Of a stretch of DNA of 64,000 bases, positions 22,496 through 30,880 are shown piece after piece. The stretch covers positions 6,425,266 to 6,489,265 of the forward strand of contig CM019713.1 of assembly GCA_009760885.1 (NCBI GenBank), in the 5' to 3' direction. Position numbers and translations under genes: made by a program. How positions within the stretch are numbered: the stretch's first letter is position 1; the number at the start of each line of letters is the position of its first letter. The notes below the pieces were generated by a model. The model had not been told where the DNA came from. It ran no database searches and worked only from the letters and a program-made list of their open reading frames with translations. Source of the stretch: Achatina immaculata (lineage: Eukaryota > Mollusca > Gastropoda > Stylommatophora > Achatinidae).

Positions 22496-25400
22496 GTTAT
22501 GTTTAGTATGAGGAAATTCCAACATGAAGATAAAATCAGGTTCTGATTTTGTCATCAGAATGCGAACCCATTATAAGACAAGAACAGCTGGAACATTAGA
22601 AACTGTTTTTTTTGTTTGAATAAATGAATAAGTGCTCAGGGAAGCTGCAGCACAGCAAAAGCTCATTAAGCTCCTTGGCGCCGTTAACTCAGGTTTCCAG
22701 TGCTGAAATTGTTAGCCCCATACGTTACATGAGCTAACCTGGTTTCAAAAACCCAGAAACAGCGTTGAGCCTGGATAATGTTCTAGGTGGTGCTGTGCTG
22801 GCATGTAGTGAATGAAATGAAGTCAGACTTCTAAAAGTAATTATGGGGACTCCTTAATTAATGCACAGGTAAGGCCATGATAGTATATAAGCAACATTTT
22901 CGACATTTTTTTTTCACTGGAAACATAATGCTAAGGAGGTTAAACCAGTCAGGAAGGTCAAAACTAGTTATAAAGTTCAGTTAGAGCTTTGATTATCTTT
23001 CGTGATTTGCCTCCATTGTTAAAAGTAATGATATACGTGTTAATTATCTTTAGTTAATAACACTGTGTTCCATATGTTAAAAAGATTTAGTGAAATATTT
23101 TACCACTCATTGTCTCATATTCTTGAACAAGACTTATAGCAGAATTATATCACATGCTGATTTATAGTCCTTGCTTGCAGTGTTTTATTCTGCATTTCAT
23201 TCTTGGACATATCATGGAAAGTCAAAAGTTAGAAAGCATGATAATCATAGAAAAACACAAGAGGAAAACAAGAGAAGGAGATTGAGAGAAGAATTTCTTA
23301 GTGTGCAGACCAGTTGGCATGGGAAAAGAGAAGCACATCAAACTGACTGGGAGTGCCAAAGAATAAGCATAGTCAATTATATAGATCAGCTTGGCATATA
23401 GCTTGACATATAGTGAGTGAGTGAATATATGTCAGTGCACATATCAAATGAGTATTTATTATGAAAATATTTTTCAGGTACCAGACAAAGCAGAATTGAT
23501 TAGAAGGAAAAAGCTGCCTGTAGTGTTTGCCTACAGTTTGAATGATAGGCTTATAGAGCCCTCTATCTATGCTGACATGGCTTATAATGTGCTTGGAATA
23601 CCAGACGAAAATACTGTCACCTACGCTGATGACAAGACGCCAAGCAAAGATCCTTTATTTGGTAAATACTGCATTACGTTAAATAATAGAAAAATGAACC
23701 TGAGTGATGAGGAAAGTTTATGAAACAGTTCAAGGTTAAATGATTTTTCATGGAAGCATATGGTTCAGTTATCTTTTTATAAACCTGAACATACACCTCC
23801 ATGTACTTCATTACTAGAACCATTTTTATTGCAGTCATCATTTCTGAATGATTTCTTCAGGCCAGTATTCTTTCCCATAATAGGCAGATGTCCCCTATAC
23901 TCATGAACTCAGTCTCCTTTCCTCTGTTAAGTATATGAATTTATATAGTTGTAATAGAGCTGTCTTAACACTTATATTTTGGTTAAAAAAAAAAGTCTTA
24001 GACCACTATAAGCCATTCAAATGGCTTTTTTTTAAAAAAAATTAAAGAGGAATAACTGCAGTCATGTGATTTTTCCCCATAGCTGGGAGTCTGTATTTTT
24101 AAAATTGTCATGAATGCTAAAAGTAGGCACTTAATTTTCTAGTTAAACATAGCTTCTGTGATGAGTGCAGCAATTGCGCTAGGATTTCTCACAACTGGTA
24201 CAGTTGTATCAATCTTTTACCTTGCATGATAGTCTTTCCTAAATACTGGTTGTGTCGCTAAAACATTCTTAACTTATACTTTTGTTTTTTTTTTTTTAAT
24301 CTAAAATTAAACACACTTTATTATACGTTAGTGGGACTTAAATGTTCATGTGAAATTCTTTTTTTTACCATATATGTGGCAAGATTTAACTCTTCCCGTG
24401 CCACAGGAAAAAATGCAGACTTTCAGTTAGGTACCAGAGTAAAAGTGCAGGTCTTGATATGTATAGGGGGTATAGTTATAAAATTGAATGAAACGCAGTA
24501 TTTACATCTACTTCCGTGTATTTTTTATGTTTCAAAATATAACTAAATGTATGAAGATTTCATAAATGCAGAGTTTTTTTTTAGGAAAAAAGAAGTAATG
24601 TGTTTTTAGACAATGATTGTGCCCAGCTAGGTCTAGATCTACACTACTTACCATCTGAGAAGTCTAGATCTACTTGTTGATCTCATATTGTGATTCTGTG
24701 TTGCATTCTCGCTGAATTAATGTCTGAAATAGCATCATAACTACTCCTCCAGTCATCTAATATGTCTAGATCTACTTGGGATACATTCAAGAACAGTGGT
24801 ATGGTCACAGCCCATGTCCATACCCCTATCTACATCATCAGAAATTAAAAAATTTTTATGTTTCTCTTCCTTTTTCTCGCTCGGCATCACTTGTAACTAA
24901 GCACTCTTTCACCATTTTGAAAAGTGTCACCAGAAACGTGAACGAAATATGTACAGTCTAAATGTTACACCAGTTTTTTTAAAATAAAACAGACCAAGCG
25001 TCAATGTATCGACCATACTTACAAACTGGAAAACTGGAAGCATCGCTACAGTGACAAAAGGCATGAGACGAGTTAATCTTTAAAAAATGATCCCATGCTT
25101 AACCAAAGTCAAAACTGGCTGACTTTCCTTACATGTAAACTGAACATCATGAATCTGTTTCCCTAATATTCCTGTAAGCCATTTGCTGGATGTATTTTAC
25201 TAGGTTTTTGATAATATAAACTGGTTATGGTAATTGACAACCTGCAGAAGTTTAAATTTTTCTCTCTTTTTTTTAAATTGATAATTTATTGGTAGTTGCT
25301 GGTTAATGTGACTGCTGGAATGATAGCAAAGAATGTTTGTGGTATAAATTGTTTATGTTAACACTAATAACAATGGGCTTGTTTTACATTGACATTGTTT

Positions 25401-26801
25401 CAGAAGTTGTTAATTCATCCAGGGTGATTAATGGCTAGGACTCCCACAGTACAGGTCATCAGAGGTGGGGATGAAACATTACCCACAAATTCACTTTGTA
25501 GAAAACTCTTTTCCTTATTTCTTTCAGCCAGGTCTGTCCTGACCTTCTCTCCTCAGTTTTATCCATTTCATCTTTTCCATTTCCCATTTCCTCTGCAATT
25601 TTTTTGTTGTTGCAATTCTTTGCTTTTCTCACTGACCACTAGTGGTCCCTGTTGTGTGAGTGCTGGAATTCATGAAACATACATTTATAAAACTGCAGTG
25701 AATTAGAAGTCGAACACAATTCATTCCAAGAGGCCATTCAACTTTCAAATTGTTTGACTTTCGAGTTTAAATTCTAAATAGGCAATAATGTAAATTGAAT
25801 TAATCTGTTCCAAACCCCCAAAACTTAACCATTTTAAAACATTTTCAGTACAAATACTGGTTATTTAAGCCTGTATAATAAACCTAATACACATTAAGTC
25901 ATACATTAACGCCGTGAAATTGTTATTAATGGCAATACAGTACTTTATATTTATCCAATACCTTAGTTTTATCCAGTACCTTACAATTATTCAAACCATC
26001 AAAAGTTTTTCTACTTTTTCCATTGCAGGGGATTTTTTACTGGTAAGGGATTTTACCCCTGTTGCCACATTAGCCACTTTAATGGCTTCCTTCTTCTTTA
26101 GTATGGTTGCTAATGTTGACTTAGCCATCACTTATAAAACAGCCAGCTCCGATACCTGTGTACCACTTTCCCATTGAGTTATAAGTTCCTTTTTCAGTTC
26201 TATCGTGGTCATTACATTCTTCCACTTAGGTTTTTCAGCACTGGTAATTTTTATTGAGTGGGTAATTTTAAAGATAAAAGAAAATCCAAAGAAATCGCAA
26301 TAAAAATACACATGGAAAACACACTTTGAATTTGATAGATGCTCGCAGAACCGAAATCACGTGAGAACTGATCATGTGATTCTTTGTTTTCGTTCAGGTG
26401 GCTACTTTTGTTTTGTTTGACTTTTAAATTTTTGTGCAGGTTTCAGACTGGATTTTCTTCCAGTTATTTTTTTTTTCAAGTTGCAAGTTGTTTGAGTTTC
26501 AAACTGTTTGACTTTCAAGGGTCCACTGTATATTCATTTTGAAAAACTCCTAATTTTTACATAGTAGGACTTTCCTAGAAAGAAGTATGACTCTTATAAC
26601 TTTATAGAAGCCTTTCAGTGAAGTTCATTTAATTCTAAAAAAAGCATGTTATTTAACTCTCTTCCCGCAGTTCCTGAGGGCTGGCTGACAAGATGTTTGG
26701 TATTTGCCCGTGGAGGACACATTGTTCATGTGGCTCATGAAAAGGAAATTGTGGACCAGATAGAAAGTGTGTTGGAGTATGTAGAAAGAGCCAAACATTA
26801 A
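12008..26801 (+). CDS. Alpha/beta-hydrolase-fold protein, seven coding exons, about 397 aa
   Basis: Joined exons are 12008-12470, 13953-14061, 14895-15011, 17991-18097, 20356-20438, 23478-23661 and 26671-26801; all introns are GT-AG, the phases agree, and the sum is 1194 nt with the stop. The protein has a basic, acid-free N-terminus (MFSKSRRQIILFLISRGK) that could be a mitochondrial targeting signal. Then come KTVVAIHGIPGASDDF (strand plus oxyanion HG), LVAHSAGAWTLYEA with the nucleophile Ser in A-H-S-A-G (a variant of G-x-S-x-G), a hydrophobic cap segment (LLLKFIAYSLLWWLGRLIIL), VVFAYSLNDRLIEPS with the candidate acid Asp, and FARGGHIVHVAHEKEIV with the candidate His. The layout resembles the DUF1057 (PF06342) hydrolases known from nematodes; that assignment is from memory, and substrate is unknown. 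The ATG at 12008 is preferred because a splice acceptor ends at 11993; an in-frame ATG at 11924 lies upstream of it. A short extra exon between exons 5 and 6 cannot be excluded. Confidence 0.85.
12810..13065 (+). mobile_element. RTE-type LINE internal fragment, family C, in intron 1
   Basis: A palm-domain piece of the family at 51930-53960: it encodes INGETTDWFDIKQGVQQGCL, LSPYLFNLYTEN and YDAMKIGGYEIP with intervening stops. The copy stops before the YADD box and has no 3' tail, so it is a remnant. It is on the sense strand of the hydrolase gene. Confidence 0.8.
13310..13400 (+). mobile_element. Possible degraded tRNA-SINE head in intron 1
   Basis: AGTAGTGAGGTGGTTATTGC followed by TCTCATGGTGCAGGTCAGTG resembles the tRNA-like head of the SINEs at 43195 and 55765 read forward. 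No clear B box remains. Weak. Confidence 0.3.
13953..14061 (+). CDS. Hydrolase coding exon 2
   Basis: Acceptor TTTATTGTTAAG ends at 13952. Entering in phase 1, it reads GMTASPISLDHLSDVDFSSE, then GRARTFQLILTAMGIQ, matching the loop and helix that precede the nucleophile strand. The donor AG|GTAACA is at 14062. It is too short to be seen as an open frame by itself and was found by phase and splice signals. Confidence 0.8.
14377..14464. repeat. (AT)n microsatellite in intron 2, LINE tail
   Basis: About 88 bp of uninterrupted AT directly abuts the 3' end of the family C LINE fragment at 14465. The same LINE family ends in an (AT)n run at 53960-53983, so this tract probably grew from an element tail. 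Open frames encoding poly-(Ile-Tyr) here are artefacts. Confidence 0.9.
14465..14662 (-). mobile_element. RTE-type LINE 3' end, family C, in intron 2
   Basis: Reverse of the family C terminus: the + strand shows CAGTCATTTGCATGTTCCTT, GGAACTTTGCCTCCCTAACA, AGGCCTCTCGGCTGTAAGCA and GTCTTGCAGCCATCTTTGCC, matching 7001-7230 and the complement of 53750-53950. It is 5'-truncated. Confidence 0.85.
14895..15011 (+). CDS. Hydrolase coding exon 3, nucleophile elbow
   Basis: Reads IDMLVAHSAGAWTLYEAGSK, then LLCVNPVGAKPH. The Ser in A-H-S-A-G is the predicted nucleophile (codon 14917-14919). Two AGs lie close together; only the second (TATAG, ending 14894) keeps the frame open, since the first would meet TAG at once. 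The donor AG|GTTGGT at 15012 is weaker than the others. Confidence 0.85.
15339..16306 (+). mobile_element. mariner-family DNA transposon, internally deleted, in intron 3
   Basis: Flanked by TA at 15337-15338 and 16307-16308, with terminal inverted repeats CGAGGGGAAGTCGCTAAGTA on the left and a diverged TACTTAGTGACTTCGCTTCA on the right. The transposase starts at 15525 (MATQLLVCTKEEQRS) and keeps the helix-turn-helix piece (SRKAVYNWVKEFSQG), a VFWDCQGVLL block with the first catalytic Asp, LHDNARPH with the second, and an ..HPPY..L.L..F.LFGPLKK-like third block. Stops and frameshifts are many, and about 300 bp between the DNA-binding and catalytic parts is missing relative to a typical 1.3-kb mariner. 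It is non-functional. A second copy with a different deletion is at 44333-45112. Confidence 0.9.
16440..16800 (+). mobile_element. LINE 3' end, family F, in intron 3
   Basis: Reads TTRDHVRSEIIHQIVGTTPV, then NQRIKWFVYLMRMNPGHPAA, the C-terminal domain of a non-LTR polyprotein; further on VKDTLRKHNMTA appears in another frame. It ends near AGGATAAGAAGAAGAAAA, a (GAA)-like tail. 5'-truncated and frameshifted. Confidence 0.65.
17055..17430 (+). mobile_element. LINE 3' end, family E, in intron 3
   Basis: Matches the reverse complement of 58505-58815: KTVLREAKLGGIKSLGEDEK-like coding with many breaks, then GAGCCCTATGTGATGTTTAA and CACGGGAAGGATGTAAGG at the end. 5'-truncated remnant on the sense strand of the hydrolase gene. 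Confidence 0.65.
17991..18097 (+). CDS. Hydrolase coding exon 4, hydrophobic cap segment
   Basis: A strong acceptor (TTTTTTTTTCCACAG, ending 17990) and donor (G|GTACGT at 18098) frame a 107-nt exon. It encodes RTLRPFLLLKFIAYSLLWWL and GRLIILPFIPFVYSRL, two hydrophobic stretches that could form the cap over the active site or contact a membrane. It lies 1.7 kb downstream of a mariner remnant in the same intron. Confidence 0.8.
18235..18480 (-). mobile_element. RTE-type LINE 3' domain, family A, in intron 4
   Basis: The complement of family A: the + strand shows CCATGGTATTCTTAACATTA, GTCCGTGACTCACTTCCATA (antisense of the YGSES(W) block) and ..CAGACCCTCCTCTTCTCG. Truncated at both ends and antisense to the hydrolase gene. 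Confidence 0.7.
18490..18680 (-). mobile_element. RTE-type LINE 3' end, family B, in intron 4
   Basis: Begins on the + strand with ATCATCATCATC (the antisense ATG-type tail) and continues CACTCCCTTGAGAACATAAG and AAGGCTCTCCAGTCATCTTT, the same order as the antisense copy at 56850-57000. 5'-truncated. Confidence 0.75.
18681..19734. other. Intron 4, unassigned
   Basis: Poly-T runs, a TCTC microsatellite (about 19190-19225) and otherwise unrecognised sequence. The short open frames have no motif. Confidence 0.5.
19735..20230 (+). mobile_element. Unclassified (GAA)n-tailed sequence in intron 4
   Basis: Sequence of higher GC than the surrounding intron, ending ATGAAGAAGAAGAATTATGG. A + strand open frame (19813-20106, 97 aa: DYRWRGMDIVEALIRFLMPK, then SKLFGQPALHAGSDMEKRLK) is not a protein I recognise. 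The GAA tail resembles elements X and H. It may be a non-autonomous retroelement or a processed pseudogene fragment. Confidence 0.4.
20356..20438 (+). CDS. Hydrolase coding exon 5
   Basis: Reads GFKGITLENNGINLITAQQY and VTKGGLYE in phase from exon 4 and ends in phase 0. The acceptor CAAACAG ends at 20355 and the donor is GAG|GTGACT. At 83 nt it is supported by splice signals, phase continuity and lack of stops rather than by a recognised motif. Confidence 0.7.
21085..21290 (+). mobile_element. MITE-like element, second copy, in intron 5
   Basis: Homologue of 2705-2885: TGTTAACCTTTTATGGCTGT near the start, AAAAATAAAGCAATAAATAG, and TTTGCTGGTCCATGGACC. Non-coding; termini not resolved. Confidence 0.45.
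21475..22265 (+). mobile_element. RNase H end of a Jockey/I-like LINE, in intron 5
   Basis: A different RNase H family from the one at 8040. In shifting frames it reads ETDAIKVAVQNLS (active-site Glu region), VIFTDAK-like sequence, WVPGHISIQGNKRADMLAK (final RNase H motif, 21756-21812), and a C-terminal (Q)ETVTHHLLECPALKDL block near 22105-22150. Stops are frequent. It lies on the sense strand between hydrolase exons 5 and 6. Confidence 0.75.
22446..22495. repeat. (GA)n microsatellite in intron 5
   Basis: GAGAGAGAGGGAGAGAGAGA and continuation, about 45 bp. No element tail identified beside it. Confidence 0.9.
22496..23477. other. Intron 5, 3' part, unassigned
   Basis: No recognised element. 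A 76-aa open frame at 23171-23401 is Lys/Arg-rich but without motif and lies within the intron; not called. Confidence 0.5.
23478..23661 (+). CDS. Hydrolase coding exon 6, acid residue
   Basis: Acceptor ATTTTTCAG ends at 23477. It encodes VPDKAELIRRKKLPVVFAYS then LNDRLIEPSIYADMAYNVLG; the Asp in S-L-N-D-R sits after the core strand where the catalytic acid normally lies. The donor is G|GTAAAT at 23662. In-frame codons continue past the donor for about 20 residues but lose hydrolase character. Confidence 0.8.
24388..25045 (+). repeat. Dispersed repeat J, most complete copy, in intron 6
   Basis: Uninterrupted relative of the pieces at 3005-3385, 6243-6376 and 7312-7515, and so the reference for their order. 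It contains several GTCTAGATCTAC motifs (24640-24775). No coding potential; I see no terminal inverted repeat or tail that would classify it. Confidence 0.55.
25696..26528 (-). mobile_element. Tigger/pogo-like DNA transposon, internally deleted, in intron 6
   Basis: Imperfect terminal inverted repeats: CAGTGAATTAGAAGTCGAAC at the left, and GTTTGACTTTCAAGGGTCCACTG-type sequence at the right followed by TA. On the - strand it encodes the N-terminal DNA-binding part of a pogo-type transposase: ELKKELITQWESGTQVSELA, MAKSTLATILKKKEAIKVAN, TGVKSLTSKKSPAMEKVEKL. The DDE catalytic domain is missing, and a stop lies after SELAVL, so this is a deleted derivative of about 0.8 kb. It is antisense to the hydrolase gene. 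Confidence 0.8.
26671..26801 (+). CDS. Hydrolase coding exon 7, catalytic His and stop
   Basis: Acceptor TCTTCCCGCAG ends at 26670. It reads VPEGWLTRCLVFARGGHIVH and ends in VEYVERAKH-type helix residues (EYVERAKH) and TAA at 26799-26801. The first His of G-G-H-I-V-H is the predicted catalytic base. This exon is absent from simple open-frame scans because it is short and has no ATG at its start. Confidence 0.85.
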
Positions 26802-26944
26802 CGAGAAAAGTTGTGCTAGGCATATTTCACTTGATATGTGAACTTTTATACCTTATTTGATTTATCTTTAATATCTTTTTTTTGTTTTTTTTAAACCGGA
26901 AATTACACAGCTTAAAGAAAAGATGATAAAGCTGGGATGATAAT
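26802..26944 (+). other. Start of the hydrolase 3' UTR
   Basis: Sequence directly after the stop codon. No AATAAA is present in the first 140 bases, so the poly-A site is not fixed; a non-canonical signal or a longer UTR is possible. Confidence 0.4.
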
Positions 26945-27180
26945 AACCTTCAGTTTTTCTCTCCTCTTCATTATTCGCTTCTATCACACCGTGATCGCCT
27001 TGTGTGCCACTGATTTTACTTCTGTAATCCTCGAAACGAGTCTCATGTAGGACGGAAGTTCAAAGCACCAAGGAGCTTGTGCCTTTATTATGGCTTGATC
27101 ATTAAAGCAGGATGCATGACACCGTGGTTTCCTTTGCACCAGAGAGCTCTAAGAATGATTCAGTTTTGCTGACTTGCAGT
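26945..27180 (-). mobile_element. Element X fragment
   Basis: Shares TCGCTTCTAYCAC, GATCACAAGAGG-type spacing and TGACACCGTGGTTTYCKTTG with 3770-3935. It is the tail-proximal part of X only and lies immediately downstream of the hydrolase stop codon, where it may be in the 3' UTR. Confidence 0.6.
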
Positions 27181-27189
27181 TTTCTTCTC

Positions 27190-27605
27190 CGGTGAATTCA
27201 TTTATTGATTAGCTTCCCATAGCTATTAGCAATCATGCTTTTCCATTTTGCACAGTCCTTGATATTTCTTATCAGATTGGTTGCCTTTCCTGTATAACTT
27301 GGGTCAGCCTGTTAAGGTATTTTTTTCATTTGGTCTTGTTCACTCCCTTTTTCCCATTGATCATCAGGTTCTCTAATAGTTGTCTTCTCATGGCATATCC
27401 AAATGATTCTGAGTCTTTTTCCTTCTAGTTTTAATTAACTTTCATTGTTCTGCAACTTCTCTGAGAATGTCTTCATGTTTTTTTTTTTATGTCTGAGGAT
27501 ATGCTATCTTCCTCCAAAATGTCTCCATTCCTTCTAGATTCCATTTCATCTGTTTGCTAATTATCTAAATGCCATAGAGTAATACGGGTTCATTATTGTA
27601 GTGTG
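27190..27605 (-). mobile_element. RTE-type LINE 3' end, family I
   Basis: On the - strand, in broken frames, it reads (L)IKT.RKK(T)QNHLDM.. (position of the RKRQLRFIGHVMRR block), YLNRLTQVIQERQP-like and NGKA.LIANSYGKL. The + strand shows CATAGAGTAATACGGGTTCA, antisense to the YGSE block. It is an old 5'-truncated copy. Confidence 0.6.
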
Positions 27606-28014
27606 CTTTTTTTTTTTTCTCACTGGTACAACATTGTTTGTTAACATCTTCTTCCTGATATTAAAAAAAAAAAAACTGCTTTTGCTCATTCTGTCCATGA
27701 CTTGGTTTCAGGTGTACATTTGCCATAAAAGGCTAAGACAGGCAGAAATGTTTCATCTCTTCCAGAATATTCTGATTAATGAGTAGATCCTTTAACTTAA
27801 TACTCAATCTGGGCAGCTGCATGAAGTCGACTGTCCACAGTTTTGGAGGGAGGGAGGGGAGCAGCCAAAACTCACAGCTCCTTCTCAGTGTAAATCAGAT
27901 GGCAATCTGTTAAACTGTTAGTGAGTTTCTCGCTGCTGAAATGACTGCTGCCATTGATACTCATAGAAGACTGCAAGTGATCAGGGGATTAGCGTATTAA
28001 TGTCAAAACTGTGA

Positions 28015-28600
28015 TATGTCAGGTAATGAACTTTACAGATGAAGATATGAAAAATAATACTAGAGGATTTGAAAACAACAGTCTGATTTTTTTAATGATG
28101 GATTCTATAGTATTTGGCAAGCTACCAACAAGAAAAAAAGTTGTATTTTACAAAGGGTTTACATATTTCCAGTGGCAACACAGATGCAAAACATGGACAC
28201 TTAACAAATCACTAGAAGAGAGAATAAAGCATTTGAAATGAAATGTTACAGAAGGGCACTTAGAATATCATGGATAGAACAAAAACCAAATAAAGAGATA
28301 CTAAGGGGATTAAGTGTCGTAGAAAACTGGCTCATTAACACCATAAAATTTAGAAACCTTTGGCCACATCAAGAGACACAACAGCTTGGAGAGGTTGGTA
28401 GCGGAAGGCAGAGTGCCCAGCAAAGGAGAAAAGGAATGACCTCACCACAGGACATCATGGAAAGTCTGAATATGTCATTGCAAGACGCTGGTCAGCTTGT
28501 GCAAGACTGTATTGCATACAGGGAGGCTTTGAGAGGGACAACGTACTGGAAATGATATGTTGCATGAATGAATGAATTGAATCTGCAGACAAGTGATATG
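28015..28600 (+). mobile_element. RTE-type LINE 3' end, family D, with GAAT tail
   Basis: Encodes CKTWTLNKSLEERIKH then, in another frame, MKCYRRALRISWIEQKPNKE and a C-terminal SLQDAGQLVQDCIAYREALR. It ends in ATGAATGAATGAATTGAAT. The WTLNK...F(E)xKCYRR.LxISW order is the standard RTE C-terminal domain. One frameshift near 28238 separates the halves. Confidence 0.75.
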
Positions 28601-30039
28601 CAAAAATCTGTTGAGGAAGTTTGTCAAAAAGTAACTATGCAATCATATAAGGTAAAATTACATTTCTTTATTTTTTGTTTTATTCTGTCGTGCCAACCCA
28701 TTAGTATTTTTTTTAATGGAGGAATATAGAAAAGTTTAACAATGGTGGTCTGTCAGTTTACATTAATGGTTTTTGTAGTGAGAGTTCATGATGGGAGAGC
28801 ACCCACATTGACATTAATATTATTGTTATATCAGAGCAATTCAGCATTTGAGTTTCCTGTTAGTGATGCCACTGGTCAGTTTTAGACCTGCCCATTTTTT
28901 AAAATTAATTTTTATTTAACTGTCATTTAGTTTATTAAATATATTACACTATACACTACACTGTATTTGCATGTGTTTCTTAGTGTCTGTGAAGTGTATT
29001 TTTTGAGAATTCATGTCAGTGTTTTACTGAGACAGAGTTTGCTGAGAGCAGATAAGGAAATTACAAGTTATAAAAGTTGTTTGTTGTGATGTTGCTTTTT
29101 TTTTTGTTTTTTGTTATGAATGTTACATTAGAAAAAATTAGACTTGTGATATAGGGGCCCACATGTGTATTTTCCGTGTTATGTGCAGACCATAAAGGGG
29201 AAAGAAAGGGGAAAGTGAGGGGAGGGGGGGGCGGGGCGGAGTCCAGCCAATGCATTACTGTGGGGTCTGGGGGGTTTTCCCCATTTTGAGGGTGAGCCTG
29301 GAGGTTATTAGGGTGCCCAGAATGGATGAAAAAAGATGGGGGAGGAGGTTTTGAAGGCCCTGGTTTTGATACTTAGAGGATTGTTGTTGTTTTTTTTTTG
29401 TGGCAGTGTTTTCATTTATGACTACAAGTGACAGTTTGTTGATAAGTGGTTCTAGATCTGAATGTTACCTTTGCAAAGAGGGTGGGGTGGGGGTGGGGAT
29501 GAAGAGAAGAAGAGCTAGTATGTGTCCAGATTTAATGAGGCAAATATGTATAACAAAACACAAAAACTTGCTGCAAAAACTTCAATAATCACATTATGCT
29601 TTCAAAGATCCTACAAGGCATTATTCACTGGCTCTCTCTCTCTGTCTTAATAAACAGAGATATGAATGTGAGTGGTTGTTGCTCACCTGGTCTGTCTTAA
29701 TAAACAGAGATATGAATGTGAGTGGTTGATGCTCACCCGGTCAGTCACCCAGAAGATTCTGAGGCCAGCTTCTGGGTCCCCCTATGGTCAGCCCAGGATG
29801 TAAGAGTGGGTATCATGCATAATAGTGTTGGGGAAGATAAGTCTTTGAAGGTGGAGGATCTCTGTCTGAATGGTGAGCCACACTAGCTGTCAGTGAATGA
29901 AAGGAAAGTTCAGATCCACGGATAAGGAACTTCACTAGAGTTTATAGCAAGTGAATATTGGGAAAGAAGAACAAAAAAGAAAACATGAATTTTGGAGTAT
30001 TTTTATCATCAAGAAAATGCCAGGATAAAAATAAAATTC
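28601..30039. other. Intergenic, includes a 50-60-bp tandem duplication
   Basis: Mostly unrecognised. At about 29638-29742, CTGTCTTAATAAACAGAGAT and the following bases are present twice. A G-rich stretch (29217-29275) and poly-T tracts are also present. No gene seen. Confidence 0.5.
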
Positions 30040-30880
30040 CGTTGTTGTTGTTGTTGTCGTATCTCCCTCTGAGCAGGATATTCTTTGTAGCTGATGCAAA
30101 GAGGGTGTTGTGCCATGAGATCATGCAAGAGGAGGAATGGGTTATGGTGGCTATTTTATCAGGCTCAGAGTGGAGCAAAAAGGTAGGGAAGAGGAACGCT
30201 TCCTTAGCAGAGTCCATACTTGTGCTTGTACGAACTCCCTGTAACTGCGAGCTGTTGTTCTTTGCAGCCGATGCTGTAGAGATGTTGAGGCACAGCATCG
30301 TATTGGCATGGGAGCGGGTTATGGTGGGTACTTTTTCAGTCCCGGATTACAGCTATAAAACAGGGGGGGGTGTGCAATGCTTCTTTAGCAGACTCCACCA
30401 CCAAGGGGACTATGGCGATCCCTGTCCCGTTAACCAGCTAGCCTGTTACTGGGGGTACCATGGAAAGGTGGGACAGGGTCTTGGTCAGCTATGGTTCGCT
30501 AAACCTGATGGACCCTATAGGTCACTGATTGCCTCATCAGACGGCATCTTCACCTCCAGCAGAGCCCATAATAATCCATTTCCCATTAGCCAGCCTGAGC
30601 CTGTTATTGGGGATAGGGCCTCTAAGAGAAATTTTATTAGCCAGTGTAAAACTCTCTCCACCCCCCGGCTCTAAGCTCACCCTTGAAACAGGAAAACCCC
30701 CACATGGAAGCAGTGCTCCAATTGGACCCCCCCCCCCCTTCTCCTCATATAGGACCCGACTTAGTGTACCAAGAAAGAGGTGAGACAGGGTCTTGTTTGT
30801 ATATGATTTGCCAACTCTAATGCAAACAGTCAGCTATGGTTCGCAGACTATCAGATGGCACCTTCACTCTATAAAATACC
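30040..30880 (-). mobile_element. Element H, copy 1 (compound)
   Basis: Family H is defined by shared blocks in fixed order on the + strand: CGAGCTGKTGTTCTTTGCAG, GATGCTGTAGAGATGTTGAG, GGGAGCGGGTTATGG, TACTTTTTCAGTCYC, GCAGACTCCACC, GACTATGGCGATCCCTGTCC, GACAGGGTCTTGGTCAGCTA. Here a partial copy starting near 30050 precedes a fuller one at 30228, with a further partial repeat after 30740. All five H copies in the window run the same way. By analogy with X, a (CTT)n on the + strand left edge of copies 3 and 5 suggests the element reads from the - strand. The open frames over it are not conserved between copies. Confidence 0.65.

Noticed and set aside
29958..30674. 238-aa + strand open frame
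   Set aside because: It crosses element H copy 1 and unrelated flank; other H copies do not keep the frame.
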